Below are positions 7,017 through 14,421 of a stretch of DNA of 64,000 nucleotides, in pieces (position 1 is the first letter of the stretch; the number at the start of each line of letters is the position of its first letter). The notes under the pieces are model-generated. The model saw only the letters and a program-made list of their open reading frames with translations, was not told where the DNA came from and ran no database searches. A program made the translations under genes and the position numbers. Source of the stretch: Spirosoma oryzicola (GTDB taxonomy: Bacteria > Bacteroidota > Bacteroidia > Cytophagales > Spirosomataceae); NCBI RefSeq assembly GCF_021233055.1, contig NZ_CP089538.1, forward strand, positions 4,232,501 through 4,296,500, read 5' to 3'.

Positions 7017-8714
7017 ATGAGAGTAAGCATTGAAACAGCTGTTGAGCTATTTAGTAAGCATCTAAATAAAAACGATAATAAGCATATTCTATTTTCTGCA
7101 CCATTTGGTTATGGTAAAAGCTTCTTTCTAGAAAACTACTTTAACTATAGCAATGTTTATAGACCATTTTGGTTGTCACCCGTTAAATACATTGTTGGTA
7201 ACAATGAAGACATTTTTGAATATATTAAGCTAGATATAGCAATTCAAATTCTACTATCTTCCGATTTCAAAGTAGCTTCAACCCCAATATTCAGCGATGA
7301 ATTGTATGCTTGGCAACTACTAGAAAGTAGTCCTGAAGAGGTTGCGAAACTTCTTCTTGAGACTATAAAAGACCTCGATATACCTATTGTAAAACAAGGT
7401 GTCGACGTAATTTTAAAATCCTTAAAATTAAGAGAAGAATTTCTTAAGAAGAAATCGAGCCTTATCGACTCCAATAAAAGTGAGTATGATAAGTTATTAG
7501 ATTTCATATCATCGCAGAATAAAGTTAAAGGTTCAATTTACGAAGATGACATTATTACTAAAATCATCAGAACTTCATTACAAGCTATAAAATACAACAA
7601 CCCTGATTACGCATCAACAAATAGTATAAAGGAAAACGTTTTAATAATTGATGACTTTGATAGATTAGACCCCGAACACATATTTAGAATATTAAATATA
7701 TTTAGTGTTCATCAAAACTATTTTAACAACAAAGTCGAATATGATCAAAACAAATTTGGTTTTGATAAAATTATAATTGTTTGTAGCATCAATAACATTG
7801 AAAAAATATACAAACATAAATATGGAGAAGGCGTTGATTTTCAAGGATATATAGGAAAGTTCTATTCGACAGAAATTTTTCATTTTGATAATCAAGCTTC
7901 AATTGCTTACCATTGCCAACATAATTTTTCATCAGAATTAGACGATGAAGAATTAAAATTATTAGGATTGTTTCTAGCTTTTTTCACTAAGAACAATAAA
8001 ATATCTATCAGGAATATTGTCAAACATGAGAGACTATCTCCAACAAATGAATTTATTTTAAATAAATATGAATTTCCGCAGATAATAAACGAAGCAGACA
8101 ATACTTTAAAGTATAAAATGTCAGGAAATCTTCGCATTTTGAGCAAAGCAGTTTGGGCTGATAATTACCAATTTCCTGTTAAGAATAATATAAATTCCTT
8201 TTATATCTCTAGCAATGATTTCAAATTTTTCAAAATAATACAAATACTAACGACAATATTTGGCGACTATAATTATCTTAAAAATATATCAAATGAGTTT
8301 CGTAATGAAAAGCTGTTATTTGACGATACGTTGACACTTCCAATTATTAAAATTGTCATTCCACTAATGCACTTTTTAATGAATTTTGATGATGCAAAAA
8401 GTATTTTCGCTAATATCAATGATAAAAGGATGTCAGTTGAAATCTATAATAGCATTGAAACAAGTAAATTGATTGACCTACCTTTATCCGACTTCTTAGA
8501 TAAACCAATTACTCTTCCTGTCGGGTGGAATATAACTAACCAGTATAGCGGCAATGTCAGTTACTATTCGAATGTAAGTAACAATTTTTCAAGTGATATA
8601 AATTATACAACGTACAAGTTCAAACTACAAGAACAATTATTAAATATTTTAGATTATACTTTGAAGTTTCTAGAAAATAAATCATTCTTACATAAACTCG
8701 GTATATCGAACTAG
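7017..8714 (+). CDS. KAP-like P-loop NTPase, candidate defence gene
   Basis: A 565-residue protein with a P-loop NTPase core. Walker A is APFGYGKS at residues 28-35 and the Walker B-type motif is LIIDDFDRLDP at 209-219. The IDDxDRLDP signature is characteristic of KAP-family NTPases, often membrane-linked or defence-associated in bacteria. I see no convincing transmembrane segment; the insertion between the two motifs is helical and charged. The C-terminal 300 residues match nothing I recognise. The gene is very AT-rich and sits alone between a recombinase and the integrase in the element cargo. A phage-defence role is inferred from neighbourhood and family, not from any recognised effector domain. 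Confidence 0.65.
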   Translation: MRVSIETAVELFSKHLNKNDNKHILFSAPFGYGKSFFLENYFNYSNVYRPFWLSPVKYIVGNNEDIFEYIKLDIAIQILLSSDFKVASTPIFSDELYAWQLLESSPEEVAKLLLETIKDLDIPIVKQGVDVILKSLKLREEFLKKKSSLIDSNKSEYDKLLDFISSQNKVKGSIYEDDIITKIIRTSLQAIKYNNPDYASTNSIKENVLIIDDFDRLDPEHIFRILNIFSVHQNYFNNKVEYDQNKFGFDKIIIVCSINNIEKIYKHKYGEGVDFQGYIGKFYSTEIFHFDNQASIAYHCQHNFSSELDDEELKLLGLFLAFFTKNNKISIRNIVKHERLSPTNEFILNKYEFPQIINEADNTLKYKMSGNLRILSKAVWADNYQFPVKNNINSFYISSNDFKFFKIIQILTTIFGDYNYLKNISNEFRNEKLLFDDTLTLPIIKIVIPLMHFLMNFDDAKSIFANINDKRMSVEIYNSIETSKLIDLPLSDFLDKPITLPVGWNITNQYSGNVSYYSNVSNNFSSDINYTTYKFKLQEQLLNILDYTLKFLENKSFLHKLGISN

Positions 8715-8828
8715 TTTTCTCAATGAAAGAGAAACCTTATCGATAAATTAAATATTGAAAACTTATTAATTTTGATCATGTTTAGTTCGTTAATAAAGTG
8801 GTTGTAATTGACTAAAATTGCAACTAAC

Positions 8829-8856
8829 AATAGCCTGATCAATTGACCAAGCTATT
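8829..8856. repeat. 28-bp imperfect palindrome at the cargo end
   Basis: AATAGC (8829-8834) pairs with GCTATT (8851-8856) around the core TCAATTGA, with a few mismatches. The word AGCCTGATCAATTGACC (8832-8848) matches AGCCTGATCAGTCGACC at 3628-3644 in 15 of 17 positions. The two copies bracket the AT-rich cargo. The interval 8715-8873 holds no gene. Confidence 0.5.
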
Positions 8857-8873
8857 ATCAATTGGCAGACTGG

Positions 8874-10103
8874 TCAGGAAACCTTATTTCGTTGGCGGGC
8901 CTGCATCGCTTTACTGGCTTTCAGTTCGACCGAGACTCGACGCTCATCGGGCTTGCCGTAAACTTCCATACCCTTATCAGACTTTCGACCGAGCAGCACT
9001 TTGACCGCGTCGGTGGTTAGGCAGAGCGTATTGAAGCACCAATCGGTAAACGTTTTCCGACCAGCCTTGCTGCTGAGCTCAGGGTGCAGATTCATTTCAG
9101 CGGCCACCAGCTTGAGCCAGAAGTTGAACTTGACCAAACTGATGAGCGGCAACTGGTCCCAACCGCCATATTTAGCCACGATCTTTTTGACCTCATCAAA
9201 TTGCGGAATCTTAGCCATCACGTCGTTTTTGATGCGGGCTTTCATCAGCCACACCTCGCCATCGATACCAGGCCGCAGGGCCGTTTTGTGCACTCTGATG
9301 AAGTCTTCGAGATCACCATAGTGAAAGCCAGTTCGACATAATATGATAAACAGATCGGCCACTTGCTGGAGCTTTGGACTCTTAAAGCGATGCTTTAATA
9401 AGGTTTCGAATTGATCATTGGTCAAAAAGACCGGGTCACCATAGGTTATGCCTTTCACTTTGTAGCCGTCTAAAGGGTTTTTATCGGTCAATTTGTTCAA
9501 TTTGGCCCACGCAATGACGTTTTTGATGGTCTGCGTTTGCTTAGCTATGTAGCTATCAGCATGGCCGATTTTGCCATTGGCTTGCTTAAATTTTTTCATC
9601 CAACCCCGATAGGCTTTCACCCAAGTCAAGTCGAAGTCTTCAACGAGTAGATCGATGGCTTTGCGCGAGATCAGAAAGTCAGTGAGCTTTTTTCGGACGT
9701 TGTCATACACGCCAATAGTTTCTTCTACCAGGTTGCGCTCAGCATCGGCCTGGCAATCCTTCAAGTAAAGCTCGAAGGCTGATAGCAAACTAACAGCAGA
9801 GCTCTGGCCCTCAAACAAGCGTCTGATCTTGGCTGCTGTGATCTTTTCTTTCTTTCTGAATAAATCGCTGTAGTGAGCCCGCAGCTGATCACGCATGGTG
9901 TCTAAGTGGCCATTCATGAAGTAGGATTCAGGCTCGGCTTTTGTTACCCGCTCACCGTCCCAGTTTTCCCACCCGATAGTATGGCCAGTACTACCGATGT
10001 CAATTCGTTCGCCGCTTACCGTGATGCGGCAATAAATCACGGCTTTACCGTTTTGCTTGCTTCTGCGTCTCCAAAAGCTAATGTCCATTCTTGAAATGTT
10101 CAT
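8874..10103 (-). CDS. Tyrosine recombinase/integrase of the element
   Basis: The 409-residue integrase has the three-part layout of Bacteroidota integrases: an N-terminal arm-binding region (about residues 5-95), a SAM-like core-binding domain (about 100-215) and a catalytic domain (about 225-409). Visible active-site residues are Arg257 (CRTGFHYGDL), Arg349 (KAGRKTF) and the nucleophile Tyr382 (MEVYGK). The HxxR histidine is replaced by Lys346, and the later His/Trp position reads Arg373 (LGRKSD). The protein is full length and otherwise well preserved. It starts at 10103 and points away from the tRNA-Ser gene, and it is expected to insert and excise the element there. Confidence 0.88.
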   Translation of the reverse strand: MNISRMDISFWRRRSKQNGKAVIYCRITVSGERIDIGSTGHTIGWENWDGERVTKAEPESYFMNGHLDTMRDQLRAHYSDLFRKKEKITAAKIRRLFEGQSSAVSLLSAFELYLKDCQADAERNLVEETIGVYDNVRKKLTDFLISRKAIDLLVEDFDLTWVKAYRGWMKKFKQANGKIGHADSYIAKQTQTIKNVIAWAKLNKLTDKNPLDGYKVKGITYGDPVFLTNDQFETLLKHRFKSPKLQQVADLFIILCRTGFHYGDLEDFIRVHKTALRPGIDGEVWLMKARIKNDVMAKIPQFDEVKKIVAKYGGWDQLPLISLVKFNFWLKLVAAEMNLHPELSSKAGRKTFTDWCFNTLCLTTDAVKVLLGRKSDKGMEVYGKPDERRVSVELKASKAMQARQRNKVS

Positions 10104-10215
10104 ATGTGCTGCATTTAGTGCAGCGGGTGAAGCGAATTAGTAAAGGGGGGCCATTCGATTTTGTTGATTAAGCGGTATAATCCTTTTAATCGGTTTTTAA
10201 TATTAGGCTGCGAGG

Positions 10216-10245
10216 GGGTGCTACCAGACTTTTCAGGGTGCTACC
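10216..10245. repeat. Paired 10-bp direct repeats beside att (possible integrase arm sites)
   Basis: GGGTGCTACC occurs at 10216-10225 and again at 10236-10245, exactly 20 bp apart, or about two helical turns. They lie between the integrase start and the tRNA. Evenly phased short direct repeats next to a tRNA att site are typical of tyrosine integrase arm or excisionase sites. Confidence 0.5.
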
Positions 10246-10294
10246 GGAGGTGTCATCAGCCAACAAAATCGGGGCGGAACGGCCAAAAAGGGCC

Positions 10295-10327
10295 AAAAAA
10301 AAAGCCTGATACGGTTTAGTATCAGGC
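10295..10327 (-). terminator. Intrinsic terminator for tRNA-Ser
   Basis: On the minus strand GCCTGATAC (10327-10319) pairs with GTATCAGGC (10312-10304) and is followed by a run of nine T (10303-10295). It lies 27 bases after the tRNA 3' end. If the crossover is inside the tRNA, this terminator is supplied by the element. Confidence 0.85.
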
Positions 10328-10353
10328 ATCGATTCATTATAAGCGTACTATTG

Positions 10354-10440
10354 CAGAGAGGAAGGGATTCGAACCCTCGATACGGTTGCCCGCATACACA
10401 CTTTCCAGGCGTGCTCCTTCAACCACTCGGACACCTCTCT
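10354..10440 (-). tRNA. tRNA-Ser(GGA), likely attachment site of the element
   Basis: Read on the minus strand, the 87-nt sequence folds as a class II tRNA. The acceptor stem is AGAGAGG (10440-10434) with CCTCTCT (10361-10355), followed by discriminator G at 10354. The anticodon loop is CTGGAAA with GGA at 10406-10404, and the stem is CACGC/GTGTG. There is a long variable arm and a GGTTCGAATCC T-arm. The GGA anticodon reads UCC/UCU serine codons. CCA is not encoded. The 3' end faces the integrase, so the T-arm and 3' acceptor part are the likely att core. The second, duplicated copy should lie left of the window. Confidence 0.95.
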
Positions 10441-10611
10441 GTTTGTGTTTTGACAGCCGCTGATCTTATCCGTATTCTGGCTTGTATTAGATAAGCATTA
10501 CAAGCTCGTAGCGTCAGCTGTTTCCTTATGGGAGTGCAAAATAAGCGAATGTGTAGGGGTTGTGCAAACAATGTAATGAAATAAAGACAACTACAGGGGA
10601 ATGCTTTTCTT

Positions 10612-10707
10612 CTACAACCGAATCCCCCCTACGTAATAGGTCACCCCAAGCGCCAACAGGATCAGACCAATGACGACATAGAGATACATAGGTAATTTGT
10701 TTTTCAT
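10612..10707 (-). CDS. Possible 31-aa single-span membrane microprotein
   Basis: An ATG-initiated frame encodes 31 residues: a short polar start (MKNKLP), one hydrophobic segment (YLYVVIGLILLALGVTYYV) and a short basic tail (GGIRL). The pattern of basic N-terminus, single membrane span and early stop is typical of real small membrane proteins rather than random sequence. No Shine-Dalgarno or strong promoter is evident. A longer frame with its start at 10744 overlaps it in another phase and looks random. Function unknown. Conservation in related genomes would decide whether it is real. Confidence 0.4.
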   Translation of the reverse strand: MKNKLPMYLYVVIGLILLALGVTYYVGGIRL

Positions 10708-11014
10708 GGCAAAGTGTATAGTAGCGGTAAACCGATATAGCCACCGGAGATTATCAACAGATTTCATATTGATAACCTGCCCTTAACTTTTATAGCTTTA
10801 ATTTCTACGAATAACGCTACGATCGCTGGTTGTGTTATCCGATTTACTGACTGCTAAGCAATTCTACATAATAGAATCGAAATAAAGTTTAAATCTGCTG
10901 CTTGTCCAGCTATACCATCATGTCCTCCTAACGCTATAGCATACGCCACAGCTTATGTAGTCATATTTCACTAACTATAAAGTAGCCTTATAGTAGTATT
11001 AGTACCAGTAAATA
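10708..11014. other. Intergenic region without a recognisable gene
   Basis: I see no coding frame with sensible composition here. It contains only short inverted repeats, such as ACTATAA with TTATAGT around 10973-10996. It lies upstream of the candidate small RNA. Confidence 0.5.
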
Positions 11015-11044
11015 TTTGATACTAAGTAACAAATGATAGCTTTG
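11015..11044 (+). promoter_or_regulatory. Bacteroidota-type promoter of the candidate small RNA
   Basis: TTTG at 11015-11018 and TAGCTTTGC at 11037-11045 match the -33 and -7 elements (TTG and TAnnTTTGY), with 18 bases between them. This predicts a start at about 11050. No reading frame follows. Confidence 0.55.
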
Positions 11045-11085
11045 CGCTGAAAAACGAGCTTTGTTCTTCTGAACTGCTTGTTTTG

Positions 11086-11105
11086 GTGTGGATAGAAGTA
11101 GAAAG
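11086..11105 (+). repeat. 20-bp repeat, copy 1 of 3
   Basis: GTGTGGATAGAAGTAGAAAG is repeated perfectly, in inverted orientation, at 13975-13994. Its 16-base core TGGATAGAAGTAGAAA recurs at 20760-20775. Copies 1 and 2 bracket the response regulator and histidine kinase genes. Confidence 0.8.
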
Positions 11106-11134
11106 CCCGACTCAATTTGAAGCCGGGCTTTTTT
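11103..11134 (+). terminator. Intrinsic terminator (candidate small RNA; possibly bidirectional)
   Basis: AAGCCCG (11103-11109) pairs with CGGGCTT (11124-11130), followed by TTTT. In the minus direction the T-run is short, so its main direction is rightward. It lies 70 bases past the stop of the response regulator gene on the other strand. Confidence 0.75.
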
Positions 11135-11203
11135 CTTGTAGCCTATAAGCTGGTTACTTTTACCTAAACCGCAGCGCTGATTTGAGTGGGTAAAAAATGA
11201 ATA

Positions 11204-11962
11204 CTAACGTGTCCTGACAACTTGTAAGTAATTGATCAGGGGCTTTCGGGCTCCATCGGGAATGGCAATTTCGTGCGAACCGATATAGAGCTGATTCGAC
11301 TCAATCCGGTCTATGTAAGCAAGATTGATAACCAGCGAACGCGACAATTGATAAAACCCGGCGGACAGGTAGGGTAAGAGTCTACCCAGGTTTAATGATA
11401 TATTGATGGCATGGTACGTCCTGGTAGGATAAATTCGATGAAAGCCCGCTGGCGTTAAAAACAGTTCACTGTTGCCACGATCCGCTTTTACAAAGAGAAT
11501 CTCGGTCTTAATAACCCGAATATAACCACTACCCGTAGGTAGAAACGTGTGATCGGGCAATTCAGGTGAACCCGCAATATTTCCTGCGTAAAAATTATGC
11601 ATGGCTAAATCAATTTGAGCGGCTAATTCGCGGACACGAACCGGTTTATGTAAAAAAGCAGCCGGAAACGTTCCTTTTGCCCGCTTAAACGTCTCCGCTT
11701 CCGAATTTCCGGTTATGTAAATGACAGGCACCCACTTGATGCGCATTAGCTCTTTTACCGTTGTAATGCCATCAATCGGCCCGTTTAGCATGATATCCAT
11801 CAGCACGATGTCGGGCTGGCTTTGTTCCATACTCCTGATCGCAGCCTCATAGCTGGTTGCCATCCCGCAGATGATGTAGCCTGACTTACCTAGGCTCTCT
11901 TCCATATCGGTGGCCATAAACAAGTCATCTTCAACAATTAGAATTCGTAAAGGCGTTTCCAT
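11204..11962 (-). CDS. LytTR-family response regulator
   Basis: A 252-residue two-component regulator. The receiver domain (about residues 5-120) has the acidic pair EDD at 11-13, the phospho-acceptor Asp56 (VLMDIM), Thr84 (YITGNS) and Lys106 (LHKPV). The C-terminal LytTR DNA-binding domain (about 145-250) contains the typical KTEILFVKADRGNSELFL and SRSLVINLAYIDRIESNQLYI pattern. It would bind promoter DNA when phosphorylated. It lies 33 bases downstream of the histidine kinase gene, so the two are almost certainly an operon and cognate pair. Targets cannot be read from the sequence. Such regulators often act on nearby or cell-envelope genes. Confidence 0.9.
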   Translation of the reverse strand: METPLRILIVEDDLFMATDMEESLGKSGYIICGMATSYEAAIRSMEQSQPDIVLMDIMLNGPIDGITTVKELMRIKWVPVIYITGNSEAETFKRAKGTFPAAFLHKPVRVRELAAQIDLAMHNFYAGNIAGSPELPDHTFLPTGSGYIRVIKTEILFVKADRGNSELFLTPAGFHRIYPTRTYHAINISLNLGRLLPYLSAGFYQLSRSLVINLAYIDRIESNQLYIGSHEIAIPDGARKPLINYLQVVRTR

Positions 11963-11995
11963 TAGTAGTATATATCTGTAACAATAGAGAGCGGG

Positions 11996-13699
11996 CTATT
12001 GAAGAGTAACCAGCGTTGATAAGTCGAACGACAGTGTAAACGAACAACCGTTGTCCATGTTGAAATAGCTTTTCCCTTTTAGTTTCTGGGTAATCATATC
12101 CATCAGCTTCATGCCAAACGAATTTGCTTTCGGTTTGGGCGTAAACCCAGGCCCATTGTCTAAAAACAGAACGTTGAGCTTTCCATTTACTTCCTGACAG
12201 CTTATTTCTAAAGATGGGTTTGGGTGATCTGGAAATGCGTACTTACACGAGTTAGTCACTAGCTCATTTAGCAGTAAACCAACGCTAATGGCTCGGTCGG
12301 CATCCAGCCATATTGGACTCAGGGTATACTTGGGCTGAACATGATCAAAATTGAAGCTGCGCAACACGCCACTGACTAACTCAGGAATATATTCCCTAAG
12401 ATCCACTTCAACCAGCCGTTCTCCATCATACAGACGCTGGTGCACCAGCGCCATCGCTTCCACACGCAAAAGGCTTTCCTCAACGGCTTCTCTGGCAGCA
12501 GGATCGGTCAGCCGATTGTATTGTAGCCCAAGCAGACTCGTGATGGACTGAAGATTGTTTTTGACCCGGTGGTTCTGCTCTTTTACTAGTTTGGCATTGT
12601 GCTCACTAAGCCGACGGTATTTTCGGAATAGCCAGTAAAAAACAAGACAACCGATAGCCGTTATACCAAAAAGTACCGTCGTCATCCAGGTCATCCGCTT
12701 TTGTGCATTGAGCTGCACTCCTTTTTTTTCGCTTTCATAGCGCATTTCGGCTTGTGCTATTGCCCCCTCCCGGTCAGCGTTCAGCGCTTCCATACGAAGC
12801 TGATTGTACTTTTGCTGATGTTCGAAAGCTAGCTTCCACTGACCGGTTTGCTGATAAAGTTTTGTGTAGATTTCTTCCAGAAGCCCATTCTGCCAGTAGT
12901 CCCCGTGCCTGGCCGTATCACGCACATAAGCCGCCTGATCCAGCCATTTTTTGGCGGTGAGTGGCTGATCAATAGCCAAGTAACAACTGGCCAACTCCTG
13001 TAAACTATTAATGATGCTGTAGGGGGTCTTCTGCTCCAAATTAATTGCATAGGCTTTTTTTAGGTATGGAAGAGCCAGATTACCATTTCGCAACGCTAAC
13101 GTTTTCCCCATGCATAGGTAGACATTGGCAATATCTGGTGCTTTTTTGAGGGCGATGGCTAATCGTTCTGCTTTCCTAAAAAAAAATAGGGCGCTGTCTA
13201 ACGAAGCTTCCGGTATCGATCCCGCTTTCTCTCGATTCATTCGCCAACCCAGGTCGTGAACGCCAGCCAGCACAATGAAAGCCCCCATTTCGCCGTGTTG
13301 TGAACGAACGTGGCTGAAGTTGGCCATCGCCTGACGAGCATGAGTCATTGCCTGCCCATGCTGCCTCTGAACGATATGGTTTTCTGCCATTCGCAGATGC
13401 ACCTTACCAATGTTCTCGGAAGGCCCAAGCGGTTCTCTGATGCGCAATGATCGAATGAACCAAGCCTGCGCTGTCACATAATCGCCCACTGCACTATGGC
13501 GTTTGCCTAGTAAATAGCACTTCTCGGCAACTTCCATCGAATCGCCGGTGGCTATCGCTTCCTTATATTCCTGCTGGGTTTTCGCCAGTTTCTCGTACAA
13601 GTACTTACCTACTAGCGGGCGTTGTGCAGAAGTGGAGTACGACAGTAATCCTGTAAGGGCCATTCCAAGAAATAACAATCTGCGTACTTGTTGATCCAT
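11996..13699 (-). CDS. Sensor histidine kinase with TPR sensor region (HisKA_2 type)
   Basis: Starting at ATG 13699 gives 567 residues with a signal peptide (MDQQVRRLLFLGMALTGLLSYSTSAQ). The longer open frame upstream has no plausible N-terminus. A periplasmic TPR-rich helical region spans about residues 30-325, a membrane segment about 337-357, and the dimerisation domain has NHRVKNNLQ with phospho-acceptor His377. The HATPase domain has N-box NELVTN (478-483) and DNGPGF (514-519). This HRxKNNLQ class is common in Bacteroidota and is usually paired with LytTR or simple receivers. The cognate regulator follows 33 bases downstream. The signal sensed is unknown. Confidence 0.9.
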   Translation of the reverse strand: MDQQVRRLLFLGMALTGLLSYSTSAQRPLVGKYLYEKLAKTQQEYKEAIATGDSMEVAEKCYLLGKRHSAVGDYVTAQAWFIRSLRIREPLGPSENIGKVHLRMAENHIVQRQHGQAMTHARQAMANFSHVRSQHGEMGAFIVLAGVHDLGWRMNREKAGSIPEASLDSALFFFRKAERLAIALKKAPDIANVYLCMGKTLALRNGNLALPYLKKAYAINLEQKTPYSIINSLQELASCYLAIDQPLTAKKWLDQAAYVRDTARHGDYWQNGLLEEIYTKLYQQTGQWKLAFEHQQKYNQLRMEALNADREGAIAQAEMRYESEKKGVQLNAQKRMTWMTTVLFGITAIGCLVFYWLFRKYRRLSEHNAKLVKEQNHRVKNNLQSITSLLGLQYNRLTDPAAREAVEESLLRVEAMALVHQRLYDGERLVEVDLREYIPELVSGVLRSFNFDHVQPKYTLSPIWLDADRAISVGLLLNELVTNSCKYAFPDHPNPSLEISCQEVNGKLNVLFLDNGPGFTPKPKANSFGMKLMDMITQKLKGKSYFNMDNGCSFTLSFDLSTLVTLQ

Positions 13700-13974
13700 T
13701 CTACCAGCTAACAGACAAGAGAGCCTGTTAAGAAAACGATTTGCACACTGTAATAATACGATAAAACGAGAGATTGAGGGTGTGGGCACGATGATAATTG
13801 CCTGACTACAAGGATGAATAGCCAAAGGAAAGACACAAGCATGATAAGCTCGTTCGTAAAAAAGTCGCTTTCGTAGGAAATAGCAGGCAGTTGGGAAATT
13901 TGCTATCGTAGTTTTCAGAAATAATCGCTTTTTCGCAGTCGAAGTTCTGTTGTGCACTAATCCAACTGACGCAA

Positions 13975-13994
13975 CTTTCTACTTCTATCCACAC
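13975..13994 (-). repeat. 20-bp repeat, copy 2 of 3 (inverted relative to copy 1)
   Basis: Reads GTGTGGATAGAAGTAGAAAG on the minus strand, identical over all 20 bases to 11086-11105. The flanks do not match. It lies about 280 bases before the histidine kinase start. Confidence 0.8.
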
Positions 13995-14041
13995 TTACGA
14001 CAAAAGGTTAAGTCTATTAAGTACTCCGCTTATTCTGCATG

Positions 14042-14077
14042 ATGATGCGCTGGCGAGTTCAAAATCCAGCGCATCAT
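14042..14077. repeat. 12-bp perfect hairpin between divergent genes
   Basis: ATGATGCGCTGG (14042-14053) pairs with CCAGCGCATCAT (14066-14077) around a 12-base loop. The T-run that follows is weak (TTATTTCTTC). It could be a terminator of an unseen rightward transcript or a regulatory hairpin. Confidence 0.6.
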
Positions 14078-14421
14078 TTATTTCTTCTCCGATAGGCTTT
14101 CACCACGCTTGAGAGTCAATGTAAATGTTATCGCTTTTCTCACCCCTCTACAGGGTTCTGCCGATAACCAACCGGCAATCTGTTGATGAAAATAGGCGAC
14201 AACACACCCTATCTTCTAAAAACAACTTACAACGATTCCTGCTTTCAGGAGTTATCTGTAAAGTACTCCTGCTTTAATCACTTAAGTTGGCAGGCAGGTC
14301 CTTTACAAACGGCTCGGGTCGGACTAGAATCTTTGTGGCGCATAGCCTACGTCAACGAGTTCAGTTCAGCTGTCCGCAGCCGAATCACCTTTACTTGTGG
14401 CTTGTCGGTCGTATATCGTTC

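Larger units (their letters stand above)
1..10353. mobile_element. Right-hand part of an integrated phage-like element in tRNA-Ser
   Basis: The block contains phage-type small genes, a terminase large subunit, a defence-type cargo region and a tyrosine integrase, and it stops at the 3' end of a tRNA-Ser gene. Integrase next to a tRNA 3' end is the classic layout of a prophage, satellite or integrative element. The left end is outside the window, so size, the second att site and the presence of head and tail genes are unknown. The cargo genes (about 3800-8860) are visibly AT-richer than the terminase and integrase genes, which suggests they were acquired separately. The right boundary is inferred, not seen as a paired att repeat. 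Confidence 0.75.
11050..11134 (+). ncRNA. Candidate ~85-nt small RNA
   Basis: A good Bacteroidota promoter (11015-11045) is followed about 60 bases later by a strong rightward terminator (11103-11134), with no open frame between them. The predicted RNA contains GTGTGGATAGAAGTAGAAAG (11086-11105) just before and into the terminator stem. Its 16-nt core is exactly complementary to the leader of the mRNA starting at 20758. The RNA would run convergent to the response regulator gene. The boundaries are estimates. No known RNA family is recognised, and expression has not been shown. Confidence 0.45.
13700..14421. other. Divergent intergenic region with hairpin and repeat
   Basis: About 720 bases lie between the divergent histidine kinase and PPK2 genes. 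Open frames here have unlikely composition. The region holds copy 2 of the 20-bp repeat (13975-13994) and a 12-bp perfect hairpin (14042-14077). No exact TAnnTTTG is found for either gene; TAACCTTTTG on the minus strand near 14008 is a near match. Confidence 0.5.

Noticed and set aside
10526..10744. 72-codon minus frame next to tRNA-Ser
   Set aside because: Composition looks random and it overlaps, in another phase, the more protein-like 31-residue membrane frame.
13700..13957. 86-residue N-terminal extension of the histidine kinase
   Set aside because: The extension has Cys/Phe-rich random composition, while ATG 13699 gives a normal signal peptide.
14287..14421. N-terminal extension of PPK2
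   Set aside because: The 45 added residues are not protein-like, and MKNLKTSQF fits the family start.
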